From Betaproteobacteria bacterium LSUCC0117 (GTDB lineage: Bacteria > Pseudomonadota > Gammaproteobacteria > Burkholderiales > Burkholderiaceae_C), in NCBI GenBank assembly GCA_030441535.1, contig JAUJFZ010000004.1, positions 291,804-355,803 of the forward strand: DNA of 64,000 bases, in the 5' to 3' direction. Below, one piece after another: positions 1-8,737 of the stretch; position 1 is the first letter of the stretch; every line of letters starts with the position of its first letter. Under the pieces are notes generated by a model. It was not told the DNA's origin and ran no database searches. It worked only from the letters and a program-made list of their open reading frames with translations. The position numbers and the translations under genes are program-made.

Positions 1-540
1 CTCCGCGTCTGCCAACAGCGGCGCGTCGGCGTCTTTGGCTGCCAGTTGCGGCTGAATATCAGCTGGCCAGGCGATGCCCAGCGCCGGGTCTGACCACCTC
101 AAACTGCGTTCGTGCGTGGGGTACCAATAGTCCGTAGTTTTGTAGAGGAAGTCTGCCGTCTCGCTCAGCACTAAAAAGCCGTGCGCGAAGCCGGGCGGCA
201 CCCACAGTTGTTGGTGTTTCTCGGCATCCAAACGTGTAGTGACCGACTGACCAAATCGGGGAGAGCTCCGACGAAGGTCCACAACGACGTCGAGTACGGT
301 ACCTGAAACGACCCGAACCAGTTTGCCCTGCGGGTGCTGGATTTGGTAGTGTAGTCCCCGCAAAACGCCTCGGCTTGAGCGACTGTGGTTGTCTTGCACA
401 AAGGTCACATCGATGCCTGTACTGGCAACGAAGTCGCGCTGGTTGAAGCTTTCAAAAAAGAAGCCGCGCGCATCACCAAAAACCTTGGGTTCAAGGATCA
501 TGACTTCAGGCAGGGCGGTCGGTGTGACGGTGTAGGGCAT
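1..540 (-). CDS. rfbC: dTDP-4-dehydrorhamnose 3,5-epimerase, 3' end cut by window edge
   Basis: The enzyme epimerises dTDP-4-keto-6-deoxyglucose at C3 and C5, the third step of dTDP-L-rhamnose synthesis in the cytoplasm. The frame is open from the ATG at 540 to base 1, giving 180 residues with no stop, so only a few C-terminal residues are missing compared with the usual length of about 180-190. Visible family motifs are RGFFFESF (26-33), the NHS...LRGLHYQ block (51-66) with catalytic His64, PPGFAHGF (115-122) and the YKTTDYWYP segment (133-141) with the general-acid tyrosine region. It is the last visible gene of the rml operon, 4 bases after rmlA, so cotranscription is very likely. The identification is firm; the exact end lies outside the window. 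Confidence 0.95.
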   Translation of the reverse strand, partial: MPYTVTPTALPEVMILEPKVFGDARGFFFESFNQRDFVASTGIDVTFVQDNHSRSSRGVLRGLHYQIQHPQGKLVRVVSGTVLDVVVDLRRSSPRFGQSVTTRLDAEKHQQLWVPPGFAHGFLVLSETADFLYKTTDYWYPTHERSLRWSDPALGIAWPADIQPQLAAKDADAPLLADAE

Positions 541-544
541 GCAC

Positions 545-1420
545 TTATTTGATGAGGTTGAGCAGGTATTGGCCGTAGGCATTCTTGCCCAAAGGCTCTG
601 CTAAATTTTGAAGCTCGGCGGCGGTAATCCACCCTTGGGTGTAGGCAATTTCTTCTGGACAGGCGACTTGGAGGCCCTGACGCTTTTGCAGTGTTGCGAT
701 GAAGCTGCTGGCCTCTAGCAGGCTGTCGTGGGTGCCGGTGTCCAACCATGCAAATCCGCGGCCCATGATTTCAACTTGTAATTCACCTTGTGACAAATAC
801 CGCTGGTTGACTTCGGTGATTTCCAATTCGCCGCGGGCAGAGGGTTTGATATCTGCCGCGATGTCGCAGACCTGTTCGTCGTAAAAGTACAGGCCTGTGA
901 CCGCGTAATTACTCTGTGGTTTTGCTGGTTTCTCCTCGATGCTGACGGCGCGCTTGTGGGCATCGAATGCGACCACACCATAGCGCTCAGGGTCATGAAC
1001 GTGATACGCGAAAACCGACGCACCGCGCGTGCGCGTTGTGGCACTGGCTAATTGCTTTACCAAGTCATGTCCGTAAAAAATGTTGTCACCCAAGACAAGC
1101 GCGCTGGGTTGTTGGTTGACGAACGACTTACCAATAATGAAAGCCTGCGCCAAACCATCCGGGCTGGGTTGTACCGCGTATTGAATGGACATACCCCACT
1201 GGGAACCATCACCCAACAGAGCCGAGAAGCGCGGCGTATCTTGGGGGGTACTGATGAGCAAAACCTCGCGGATACCGCTGAGCATGAGTGTGCTGAGCGG
1301 GTAATAAACCATCGGCTTGTCGTACACCGGCATGAGCTGTTTACTCACGGCTTGCGTCACCGGATACAAACGGGTGCCAGAGCCTCCCGCTAGGATGATG
1401 CCTTTGCGTGTTGCTGTCAT
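545..1420 (-). CDS. rfbA: glucose-1-phosphate thymidylyltransferase
   Basis: The protein makes dTDP-glucose from dTTP and glucose-1-phosphate, the first and feedback-regulated step to dTDP-L-rhamnose. At 291 residues it has full family length. The N-terminal nucleotide-binding signature GGSGTRLYPVT (about 12-22) is intact, followed by EKPAKPQSN in the middle and WLDTGTHDSLLEAS near residues 223-236, all typical of RmlA. The ATG at 1420 overlaps the stop of the upstream rmlD by four bases (ATGA), which indicates translational coupling. The product feeds the RmlB enzyme encoded two genes upstream. The rhamnose made is probably used for O-antigen or exopolysaccharide; no glycosyltransferase is in the window to say which. 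Confidence 0.97.
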   Translation of the reverse strand: MTATRKGIILAGGSGTRLYPVTQAVSKQLMPVYDKPMVYYPLSTLMLSGIREVLLISTPQDTPRFSALLGDGSQWGMSIQYAVQPSPDGLAQAFIIGKSFVNQQPSALVLGDNIFYGHDLVKQLASATTRTRGASVFAYHVHDPERYGVVAFDAHKRAVSIEEKPAKPQSNYAVTGLYFYDEQVCDIAADIKPSARGELEITEVNQRYLSQGELQVEIMGRGFAWLDTGTHDSLLEASSFIATLQKRQGLQVACPEEIAYTQGWITAAELQNLAEPLGKNAYGQYLLNLIK

Positions 1421-2313
1421 CGGGTGGTCTCTCTTTCTGCGTGGAGCGCGTTTACGAAGGCATCGACTTCACTGTCCCACGAGGGTAAATGGATACCAAA
1501 CGTTTCTTGAAATTTCGTCGTGTCAAGACAACCGCTGGGCGGTCGTTTTGCCGGCGTGGGGTATGCGGATGATGGGATGGCGTTCACGGCCTGAGCGGCC
1601 ACCTTGAGCGGCCAGCCTAACGCACGGGCCCGTTCGATCACACGACAGGCATACGCATGCCAATTGGTTCTGCCTGAGGCGCTAACGTGGTACACGCCCG
1701 ATTGCGCTGCGGTAATCGGCTGAGAGAGCAACTGCGCCGTCACGTTGGCCAACAGGCTGGCTGATGTTGGCGCTCCCCACTGATCGGCCACCACGTTCAG
1801 TGTCTCGCGTTCGGCGGCAAGCCGCAACATCGTCTTGGGAAAATTTTGTCCGTGTATCCCGTACACCCAGCTGGTGCGCAAAATCAAATAGCGCGCACCC
1901 TGCTGCTGAATTGCCGTCTCACCCGCGAGCTTTGTGGCGCCATAGACGCTCTGTGGGTTGGTTCGATCAGCCTCGGTGTAGGGCGTTGATTGGGTGCCAT
2001 CGAATACATAGTCTGTCGAGTAGTGGATCAACAGGGCATCTAAGCGTTGTGCCTGTTTCGCCAGCACGCCTGGTGCCGTCGCGTTGATGGCCGCCGCCCG
2101 ATCAGGCTCCGACTCGGCCTTATCAACTGCGGTGTAGGCCGCCGGATTGATGATCACATGGGGTTTGACGCGGCTCACCAGCGCCTCAATGGCATCGGTG
2201 TCTGTGAAGTCACAATCGTGTGTGCCAACTGCGATGACCTCCGCTATGGGGGCCAACGCGTGGCGCAGTTCATGCCCCACTTGGCCACCTTTACCCGTCA
2301 GCAAGATGCGCAT
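1417..2313 (-). CDS. rfbD: dTDP-4-dehydrorhamnose reductase
   Basis: This NAD(P)H-dependent short-chain-type reductase carries out the last step to dTDP-L-rhamnose. The Rossmann motif LLTGKGGQVG lies at the N terminus, STDYVFDGT sits in the middle and the catalytic Tyr-x3-Lys is visible in YGATKLAGE. With the ATG at 2313 the protein has 298 residues, as expected. A GTG one codon upstream (2316) would also be in frame, but the ATG gives a compact TGATG junction with the upstream rmlB stop and is preferred. It overlaps rmlA by four bases downstream. The order B-D-A-C is common in proteobacterial rml clusters. Confidence 0.96.
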   Translation of the reverse strand: MRILLTGKGGQVGHELRHALAPIAEVIAVGTHDCDFTDTDAIEALVSRVKPHVIINPAAYTAVDKAESEPDRAAAINATAPGVLAKQAQRLDALLIHYSTDYVFDGTQSTPYTEADRTNPQSVYGATKLAGETAIQQQGARYLILRTSWVYGIHGQNFPKTMLRLAAERETLNVVADQWGAPTSASLLANVTAQLLSQPITAAQSGVYHVSASGRTNWHAYACRVIERARALGWPLKVAAQAVNAIPSSAYPTPAKRPPSGCLDTTKFQETFGIHLPSWDSEVDAFVNALHAERETTR

Positions 2314-3380
2314 CACACGGTCTCGCCGTACTGTTTATTGACCCAGTCGCGATAGGCTCCGCTCTGGACTTGCGTTACCCATTCGGCATTCTCCAGGTAC
2401 CAATCCACGGTCTTACGGATGCCGGTTTCAAAGGTCTCGGCCGGGCGCCATCCCAACTGTTGCTCGATCTTGCGCGCGTCGATGGCGTAGCGGCGATCAT
2501 GCCCTGGTCGGTCCTTCACGTGCGTGATCTGCGTGGCATACGATGTGCCGTCTGCGCGGGGCCGTCGCTCGTCGAGTAAGGCGCAAATCTTTTGCACAAT
2601 ACTGATATTCGTCTGCTCATTCCACCCGCCGATGTTGTAGGTCTCTCCGATAGTGCCGGCTTCAAGCACGCGGCGGATACCGCTGCAATGGTCGCCGACA
2701 TAGAGCCAATCGCGGACCTGCAAACCATCCCCATAAATGGGCACCGGCTTCCCGGCGAGTGCGTTGGTGATGGTTAGTGGGATCAACTTTTCGGGAAAAT
2801 GGTAAGGGCCGTAGTTGTTGGAGCAATTGGTTGTCAGCACTGGCAGTCCATAGGTGTGGTGCCAGGCACGCACCAAGTGATCGCTGGCGGCCTTACTCGA
2901 AGAATAAGGGCTGTTGGGCTCGTAGCGGTTCTGTTCAGTGAATGGCGCATCGCTCGCGGTCAAAGTGCCGTATACCTCGTCGGTACTCACGTGCAAGAAG
3001 CGGAAATTGGCTTTTTCGGCGTCTTCTAATTGCATCCAGTAGTCTCTGGCGGCCTCCAACAGATGGAACGTCCCCACGATATTGGTCTGAATGAATTCAC
3101 CCGGGCCGTGGATGGAGCGATCCACATGGCTCTCCGCTGCGAAGTTCAGGATGGCACGCGGGCGGTGCGTCGCCAACAGTTGCGGCACCAAGGTTTGATC
3201 CCCGATATCACCCTGAACCAAGGTGTGGCGGGGGTCATCCTGAATCGTGACCAAATTGTGTCGATTGCCCGCATAGGTCAATTTATCGAGATTTATGACG
3301 GTTTCGGACGACGTTTTAAGCCAATCTAAAACAAAATTGCTGCCGATGAATCCAGCGGCGCCAGTGACGAGAATGGTCAT
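2313..3380 (-). CDS. rfbB: dTDP-glucose 4,6-dehydratase
   Basis: The protein converts dTDP-glucose to dTDP-4-keto-6-deoxyglucose using tightly bound NAD+. It shows the GAAGFIGSNF dinucleotide-binding loop (7-16), HVSTDEVYG (about 130-138) carrying the Thr-Asp-Glu catalytic triad residues, and YSSSKAASD with the Tyr-x3-Lys pair. Its 355 residues match the family. It is the first gene of the four-gene (-) operon, so its promoter should lie in 3381-3559, a region shared with the divergent molybdoenzyme gene that starts at 3560. Only a weak AGAAA-type ribosome binding site precedes the ATG. Confidence 0.97.
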   Translation of the reverse strand: MTILVTGAAGFIGSNFVLDWLKTSSETVINLDKLTYAGNRHNLVTIQDDPRHTLVQGDIGDQTLVPQLLATHRPRAILNFAAESHVDRSIHGPGEFIQTNIVGTFHLLEAARDYWMQLEDAEKANFRFLHVSTDEVYGTLTASDAPFTEQNRYEPNSPYSSSKAASDHLVRAWHHTYGLPVLTTNCSNNYGPYHFPEKLIPLTITNALAGKPVPIYGDGLQVRDWLYVGDHCSGIRRVLEAGTIGETYNIGGWNEQTNISIVQKICALLDERRPRADGTSYATQITHVKDRPGHDRRYAIDARKIEQQLGWRPAETFETGIRKTVDWYLENAEWVTQVQSGAYRDWVNKQYGETV

Positions 3381-3559
3381 GTTGGTTTCTAATAAATTCA
3401 GCTTTTATGGGGTCTACCGCTCGATTTTAGGGGTTGTTGGTTCATTACTTTTTGCCTCCAACGGCGACCTTAGACGGGCTCCTAAATCCATTATGCACAG
3501 GCGGGTAGAGGGATCACACTACACTCAAGCCCAAGGTTTAGTTGCGATAAGGCGAGTAG

Positions 3560-4024
3560 ATGACGACATTTTCATTAAACGGGCGTGTGGTGGTCTCACA
3601 AGAGGCACCGGACACCCCCTTGTTGTGGGTGGTACGCGATGAGTTTGGCCTCAAGGGCAGCAAGTTTGGCTGCGGGGCCGGCTTATGCGGCGCCTGCACC
3701 GTTCAAATTGATGGGCAAGCACAGCGAGCCTGTGTGACCCCGATCGCGCAGGTGGCTGGCCGAGCGGTGCGCACGATCGAGGCCTTGGGTACACCCACCC
3801 AACCCAGCCGGTTGCAACAAATATGGGCCGAACTGGCGGTGCCGCAGTGTGGCTACTGCCAGTCGGGCCAACTGATGTCAGCCCATGCGCTTTTGCAGCA
3901 AACGCCCAACCCGACTGACGCGCAAATCATTGACGCCATGAGCGGTAATTTGTGCCGCTGCGGTACCTATGACCGGATCAAGGCAGCGATTAAACAAGCA
4001 GCAGCGGAAGGGGCAGTGTCCTGA
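3560..4024 (+). CDS. (2Fe-2S) small subunit of isoquinoline 1-oxidoreductase-like enzyme
   Basis: This is the electron-transfer subunit of a two-component xanthine-oxidase-family hydroxylase. It has 154 residues and two [2Fe-2S] domains. The plant-ferredoxin-type cluster is in GCGAGLCGACTV (about 39-50), and the second cluster is formed by CGYCQSGQ (about 98-105) plus NLCRCGTYD (about 130-138). An AAGGCGAG ribosome binding site precedes the ATG. The stop codon overlaps the proposed CTG start of the large-subunit gene, so the two subunits are probably coupled. No FAD (medium) subunit is present, as in IorAB-type enzymes, which pass electrons directly to a cytochrome or the quinone pool. The substrate cannot be read from sequence. 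Confidence 0.88.
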   Translation: MTTFSLNGRVVVSQEAPDTPLLWVVRDEFGLKGSKFGCGAGLCGACTVQIDGQAQRACVTPIAQVAGRAVRTIEALGTPTQPSRLQQIWAELAVPQCGYCQSGQLMSAHALLQQTPNPTDAQIIDAMSGNLCRCGTYDRIKAAIKQAAAEGAVS

Positions 4025-6213
4025 AGCGCCGCGACCTTCTCAAGGCCCTTGGCGCGGCGGGTGCTGGCTTGGTCGTGGGCGTGCCGCTCAGTGGTTGTCA
4101 GCCTTTTGGCGAACAGACGCCGGTGACCATTGGCGACGGGGTGGCATTCAATGCCTTCTTACGCATCACACCAAGTAACGAAATTCATTTCTATCAACCC
4201 CGCGCTGAAATGGGACAGGGCGTGCGTACCGGACTAACAATCCTCATTGCGGAGGGGCTGTCGGTCGCGCCGGATCGTATTCAACTGCACCATGTGGGCG
4301 TTGACGAAGCCTACCGCCTGCCGGGACAACCGATGCAATTGACTGGGGGCAGCACAAGCCTCAAAGACTCATTTACGCAGCTGATACAGGCGGGCGCTAT
4401 TGCAAAGGCTGCTCTGCACGCGGCGGCGGCGGTGCAATTGGGCGTTGACGCTGGCAAGCTTCGTCTTGCCGATGGACAAGTCTGGTTGGGTGATCGCGCG
4501 TACGCCTACGGGGATTTCGTTGAAACGGCAGCACAGCGGCCATTACCGGCAGCGGACACCATTCCAACGAGTGCGCCCTATCGTTACATCGGCAAACCAG
4601 GGTTCAGCCAAGATGCTCTGGCCAAGTCGACTGGCACCGCTGTGTTTGCGATTGATGTCGACGTGCCGGATCGCCGGGTCGCTGTCGTGATCCGTTGCCC
4701 AGTAGCCGGTGGGCAATTGGCTCGGTTTGACCCCACTGGTGTGCCAGAGGGGGTTGAACTGGTCGCTTTGCCTCACGGCGTGGGTGTGGTTGCAGCCACC
4801 TACTGGCGCGCCCGACAGGCGGCCGCACAACTGCAGGTTGAGTGGACTGACCCCCCTCTGGCGCGTGAATCCACTGACACCATCAACGCCCAGATGCAGG
4901 CTTCCCTGGACAGCGACGCCGGTCAAAAGGCCGAGACCGCGGGCGATGTCGTCGATGCTTTGGCAGGTGCGGTGAAAACACTCAGTGCCACCTACTCAGC
5001 GCCGCATTTGGCGCATGCAACGATGGAACCACCCAACTGCACCATTTCGTTTGATGCGCAGGCGCGCACGGCCTCTTTATGGGTGGGATCGCAGGTGCCC
5101 GATTTGGCCAGGGCGGTTGCAGCGCATTTTCTGGAGATCGATCCCGAGCAAGTCACCGTACATTCCACTTTTTTAGGTGGCGGGTTTGGTCGGCGTCTCT
5201 ACACCGATTTTGTTGCGGAAGCCGCGCAGATCTGTCGGGCCACAGGCTACCCGATTCAATTGGTGTGGAGCCGTGAAGATGACCTTCGTCACGATCACTT
5301 TCGCCCCAGCGCGATGATGCGCTTTGAGGGGGGTCTCGATGCGGATGGTCAACTGATCGCACTGAGTGCCAAGCGAAGTGGTGCGGATGCGTTGGCGCAC
5401 TTTATCGATGCCTCTGGCGGCGCATTGCTCTCGCCTTTTGTGGGGTGGACGGCGGCGAGTTGGCTTGGCGAAAGAAGCCACAGCATCTTCAAGCGCTTGA
5501 CCGTTGACGCCACCAGCGTCGAAGGACTGATGGGGACTTATTCGGTGCCCCACAGGGCGGTTCGCCATGTCACCGTCGATGCCGGCATCCCCGTTGGTTT
5601 TTGGCGTTCGGTGGGGCACTCCTACTCGGCATTTGGTATTGAAAGCTTCATAGACGAGTTGGCGCATGCCGCGGGCCAAGATCCGGTTGCATTTCGACTG
5701 CGCCACCTGGATGCAGACCCGCGGATGAAAAGTGTCATCCAATTGGCGGCGTCTAAGGCAGGGTGGGGCGCTCAGCCGTCGGGGCAATACATGGGTATCG
5801 CAGCCCATCACTCTTTTGATACGTGGGTCGCACAGGTCGTTTCGCTGTCGATCGTGGATGGAAATCCCCGCGTGCATCGCGTCACCTGTGCCGTTGACTG
5901 CGGTCTCGCAGTAACCCCCGACGTGATCCGGCAGCAGATCGCTGGTGGTGTCATCTTTGGGCTGACGGCCGCGTTGCATGGCAAGATCACGTTTAAAGAT
6001 GGGGCCGTAGTGCAGAGTAATTTCCATGACTACCCCTTGTTGCGCCTGTCCGAAGCGCCCGACATAGACGTACACATCGTTGACAGCAATGCGTCACCGA
6101 CCGGCGTTGGGGAGCCCGGTGTACCCCCGATCGCACCGGCTGTTGCGAATGCGATATTCGCGGCGACAGGCAAACGACTGCGCCAGTTGCCCCTGCGCCT
6201 TGACCGCGCGTAA
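4021..6213 (+). CDS. molybdopterin-binding large subunit, IorB-like, Tat signal, CTG start proposed
   Basis: The large subunit of an isoquinoline 1-oxidoreductase/aldehyde-dehydrogenase-type molybdoenzyme binds molybdopterin cytosine dinucleotide and hydroxylates an aldehyde or N-heterocycle. The body shows GGGFGRR (about 383-389), the repeated large-subunit fold and a C-terminal GVGEPGVPP loop with the catalytic glutamate. ATG, GTG or TTG starts give no export signal: the first is a TTG at 4069. Reading in frame from the CTG at 4021 adds K-R-R-D-L-L-K followed by a hydrophobic stretch and L-S-G-C, a twin-arginine signal with a possible lipobox. An in-frame TAA at 3991 blocks any earlier start, and GGAAGGGG sits about 8 bases upstream of the CTG, which overlaps the small-subunit stop. 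From the CTG the protein has 730 residues. The start is inferred; the family is firm. Confidence 0.85.
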   Translation: MKRRDLLKALGAAGAGLVVGVPLSGCQPFGEQTPVTIGDGVAFNAFLRITPSNEIHFYQPRAEMGQGVRTGLTILIAEGLSVAPDRIQLHHVGVDEAYRLPGQPMQLTGGSTSLKDSFTQLIQAGAIAKAALHAAAAVQLGVDAGKLRLADGQVWLGDRAYAYGDFVETAAQRPLPAADTIPTSAPYRYIGKPGFSQDALAKSTGTAVFAIDVDVPDRRVAVVIRCPVAGGQLARFDPTGVPEGVELVALPHGVGVVAATYWRARQAAAQLQVEWTDPPLARESTDTINAQMQASLDSDAGQKAETAGDVVDALAGAVKTLSATYSAPHLAHATMEPPNCTISFDAQARTASLWVGSQVPDLARAVAAHFLEIDPEQVTVHSTFLGGGFGRRLYTDFVAEAAQICRATGYPIQLVWSREDDLRHDHFRPSAMMRFEGGLDADGQLIALSAKRSGADALAHFIDASGGALLSPFVGWTAASWLGERSHSIFKRLTVDATSVEGLMGTYSVPHRAVRHVTVDAGIPVGFWRSVGHSYSAFGIESFIDELAHAAGQDPVAFRLRHLDADPRMKSVIQLAASKAGWGAQPSGQYMGIAAHHSFDTWVAQVVSLSIVDGNPRVHRVTCAVDCGLAVTPDVIRQQIAGGVIFGLTAALHGKITFKDGAVVQSNFHDYPLLRLSEAPDIDVHIVDSNASPTGVGEPGVPPIAPAVANAIFAATGKRLRQLPLRLDRA

Positions 6214-6255
6214 ATCACGCGACGTGCCAAATTTTTTCACCTTGATGCTCTAAAT

Positions 6256-7215
6256 ATGACTGAAATCGCTGCCAAAGTAGTCTCCAAGGAAGCCCTCGCG
6301 CGAGGCGTCGTTCGCATGCGAATCGCGCCCTATCAACCCACCGATATCCTCCCCGCGTTTGAGGCCGGTGCACACATTGACATCCGATTACCCAATGGCT
6401 TGACGCGGTCTTATTCACTGACCAACGTCGCAGAAGCCACCAGTGGGAATCCAGCGGCCTATGAAATTGCTGTTGGGCGCGATGCCAACAGCCGCGGGGG
6501 TTCGCAGACTGTGCATGACGCCGTGCACGTGGGTTCGCGCCTTGCGATCAGTGCGCCGCGTAACCATTTCAAACTCAACCCGCAACACCAGCGTGTCTTG
6601 CTGATCGCCGGCGGTATTGGCGTGACGCCGATCTACGCGATGGCGCAGGATTTGCACGCGCGTGGCGTGCCCTTTGAATTGGTCTACTGCGCACGTTCTG
6701 CGGCGCGGATGGCCTATCTCGAGGAGCTGCGTGCGCTCTGTGGCGATAAGCTAGTCACGCACGCCGACGACGAAGTCGGTGCCGTTTTTGATGTGACGAG
6801 TCTACTGAGTGAGCAACGCTGGGATGGGGTTTACGTTTGTGGCCCTGCACCTTTATTAGATCAAGTGACGGCGACCACGGTTGGCTGGGCCGATGGTACC
6901 GTTGTAATGGAGCGTTTTAGCGCCCCGGAATCGGTTGCGGCGCCGGGCGAAGCATTTACCTTGGCCTTGGCTCAATCGGGCTTGGAAACCACGGTATCGC
7001 CAGATGAGTCGGTTTTGGATGCGATCGAGCGTCTAGGGGTCGCGCACCCGTTTTCCTGCCGTGAGGGTATTTGTGGCACCTGCGAATCGCGTGTGCTCTC
7101 GGGTGAGATCGACCACCGTTGCGCTGTCTTGAGCCAGGCTGAGAAAGACAGTCAGACGGTCATGATGCCGTGTGTGTCGCGATGCATGGGGGAAAAGCTC
7201 ACACTCGACTTGTGA
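6256..7215 (+). CDS. vanB: VanB-like oxygenase reductase (FMN, 2Fe-2S)
   Basis: This phthalate-dioxygenase-reductase-type protein transfers electrons from NAD(P)H through FMN and a [2Fe-2S] cluster to a Rieske oxygenase. Its 319 residues have the class order: an FMN-binding barrel with RSYSLTN (about 55-61), a nucleotide-binding domain with GGIGVTPIYAM (about 119-129), a YVCGP motif, and a C-terminal ferredoxin domain with CREGICGTCESRVLSG (about 273-288). It starts 42 bases after the molybdoenzyme gene and could be cotranscribed with it. Its likely partner is the VanA-like oxygenase encoded at 9910-10941 on the other strand, though the reductase might instead serve the preceding molybdoenzyme. 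The gene name rests on resemblance to vanillate demethylase reductase; the real substrate is not shown. Confidence 0.8.
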   Translation: MTEIAAKVVSKEALARGVVRMRIAPYQPTDILPAFEAGAHIDIRLPNGLTRSYSLTNVAEATSGNPAAYEIAVGRDANSRGGSQTVHDAVHVGSRLAISAPRNHFKLNPQHQRVLLIAGGIGVTPIYAMAQDLHARGVPFELVYCARSAARMAYLEELRALCGDKLVTHADDEVGAVFDVTSLLSEQRWDGVYVCGPAPLLDQVTATTVGWADGTVVMERFSAPESVAAPGEAFTLALAQSGLETTVSPDESVLDAIERLGVAHPFSCREGICGTCESRVLSGEIDHRCAVLSQAEKDSQTVMMPCVSRCMGEKLTLDL

Positions 7216-7281
7216 CGGCTGCGCGCGGGTGATGGTGTCCGTATTTACTTTTCCTTTCGATAAAACCTGTCTACACTGGCC

Positions 7282-7309
7282 GGTCGTCAATTTCTGAATT
7301 GGTACGACC
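7282..7309. promoter_or_regulatory. inverted repeat just upstream of the hydratase gene
   Basis: GGTCGT (7282-7287) is matched by ACGACC (7304-7309), with an inner CAATT/AATTG pair in between. The repeat ends three bases before the ATG at 7313, where a ribosome binding site would be expected and none is recognisable. It could be a regulator-binding site or an RNA hairpin that limits translation. The function is inferred. Confidence 0.4.
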
Positions 7310-7312
7310 ACT

Positions 7313-8113
7313 ATGCACCCCGAACTTGTTAATCAACTGGCCGAGACTCTCTCAACCCATTGGACATCCGGCCGAGCGCTTTCGTCCTTATCGCCCTTGC
7401 TATCGCCTCAATCTCGTGACGATGGTTATACGGTGCAAGCAAGCCTGTGTGCGCAAGTCGCGAGCGAAGTCGTTGGTTGGAAAATTGCTGCAACCAGCGA
7501 TGCGGGGCAAAAGCATATTGGCGTTTCTGGGCCGCTGGCGGGTCGCATATTCGCGCACACGCTGTGCCAAGCGGGCACGCCGATCTCGCTCAGTGGCAAC
7601 CGCATGCGGGTTGCAGAGCCAGAGATGGTCTTTACATTTGCGCACCCCCTACCAGCGCGAAAGAGTCCTTACAAACAGTCTGAGGTGATGGCGGCGGTGG
7701 GAAGTTTGTCGATCGCTATCGAGATACCCAACTCCCGTTTTCTTGATTTCGTGACGGCTGGCGAACCATGCTTGATTGCTGACAACGCCTGTGCGCACGG
7801 CTTTTTACCGGGACCGCAAGCGCCAGAGGGGTGGCGCGATTTAGATCTATCGCAGCACGCCGTCACGGCCAGTGTCACGTCAGCGAGTGGTCAGCAGTGG
7901 CAACGCGCGGGGAGCGGCGCTGCGGTCTTGGGAGATCCCCGTTTGGCGCTGACGTGGATTGCCAATGAGCTCAGCGCTCTCGGCGTCGGGTTGAAACCTG
8001 GCGAGTTCGTCACCACGGGCACCTGTATGGTTCCGATCGCGGTTGAGCCGGGTGATCGGGTAGACGTGGATTTCGGAATATTTGGGCAGCTGTCCGCTGT
8101 GTTTGGCGCTTGA
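7313..8113 (+). CDS. 2-keto-4-pentenoate hydratase family (fumarylacetoacetate hydrolase fold)
   Basis: This is a MhpD/HpaH-like hydratase or decarboxylase of meta-cleavage pathways. Members add water to 2-hydroxypenta-2,4-dienoate or the oxohepta-3-enedioate analogue with a divalent metal. At 266 residues it has family length. It shows GWKIAATSD (about 55-63), the metal-ligand stretch AEPEMVF (about 101-107), and the C-terminal KPGEFVTTGTC and PGDRVDVDFG blocks. An inverted repeat lies directly before the start. The methyltransferase gene follows after 9 bases and is probably in the same transcript. No extradiol dioxygenase is in the window, so the source of the substrate is unknown. Other FAH-fold activities remain possible. 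Confidence 0.8.
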   Translation: MHPELVNQLAETLSTHWTSGRALSSLSPLLSPQSRDDGYTVQASLCAQVASEVVGWKIAATSDAGQKHIGVSGPLAGRIFAHTLCQAGTPISLSGNRMRVAEPEMVFTFAHPLPARKSPYKQSEVMAAVGSLSIAIEIPNSRFLDFVTAGEPCLIADNACAHGFLPGPQAPEGWRDLDLSQHAVTASVTSASGQQWQRAGSGAAVLGDPRLALTWIANELSALGVGLKPGEFVTTGTCMVPIAVEPGDRVDVDFGIFGQLSAVFGA

Positions 8114-8122
8114 AGGGTTCTG

Positions 8123-8737
8123 ATGGCTTTTGACAACCCAAGAAGTACATGGAATCAACGGTTCACAACCCCTGAGTATGTCTTTGGTGAGGCGCCGAAC
8201 GCCTATTTGGTCGCGCAGCAGCACCATTTGGTGCCTGGTCGCCTGTTGGCGCTGGCAGATGGCGAGGGTCGCAACAGCGTGCATCTGGCCACTCAAGGGT
8301 GGCAGGTAGACGCATTTGATTTTGCGGAGGCGGCGGTCGAAAAGGCCAAGAGTTTGGCGCGACAACGCGGGGTCGTGGTCAATTTCACCTGCGCCGATTG
8401 TGATGAATTCGATTGGGGCGAATCTCGTTACGACAACGTGGTCGGTATCTTTTTTCAATTTGCTGGGCCCGACGAGCGCCGGGTCATTTTTGAGCGTATT
8501 GATCGCTGCCTGAAGCCTGGGGGTGTGGTGCTGATCCAAGGTTATGGCCTTGAGCAGCTGCAGTTCAATACCGGGGGACCGGGTCGATTGGCGCACCTAT
8601 ACGCTGACACCTTGCTGGCCGATGCATTCCCAGATTACACGGTATTGGACAGCCGGACCTATGTGGCTGAGTTGTCAGAAGGGAAGGGCCATGCCGGGCC
8701 CTCCGCTCTAGTGGGCTTTGTCGCCAGAAAGCGCTGA
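8123..8737 (+). CDS. class I SAM-dependent methyltransferase
   Basis: The 204-residue cytoplasmic protein has a Rossmann-type methyltransferase fold. The SAM-binding motif I is visible as LALADGEGRNSVHLA (about 42-56), acidic motif II as VDAFDFAE, and the LKPGGVVLIQGY strand (about 131-142) is typical of small TehB/thiopurine-like methyltransferases. It follows the hydratase gene by 9 bases. Its 3' end overlaps the convergent tarD gene by 30 bases. The methyl acceptor cannot be deduced. Proteins of this subgroup often detoxify small molecules, which is family knowledge and not shown here. Confidence 0.75.
   Translation: MAFDNPRSTWNQRFTTPEYVFGEAPNAYLVAQQHHLVPGRLLALADGEGRNSVHLATQGWQVDAFDFAEAAVEKAKSLARQRGVVVNFTCADCDEFDWGESRYDNVVGIFFQFAGPDERRVIFERIDRCLKPGGVVLIQGYGLEQLQFNTGGPGRLAHLYADTLLADAFPDYTVLDSRTYVAELSEGKGHAGPSALVGFVARKR

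Noticed and set aside
5173..6075. 300-codon open frame antisense to the IorB-like gene
   Set aside because: The overlapping (+) frame has conserved molybdoenzyme motifs; the antisense product is Arg/His/Gln-rich without domains.
7880..8596. 238-codon antisense frame across the hydratase and methyltransferase genes
   Set aside because: It spans two genes with firm homology and shows no family features.
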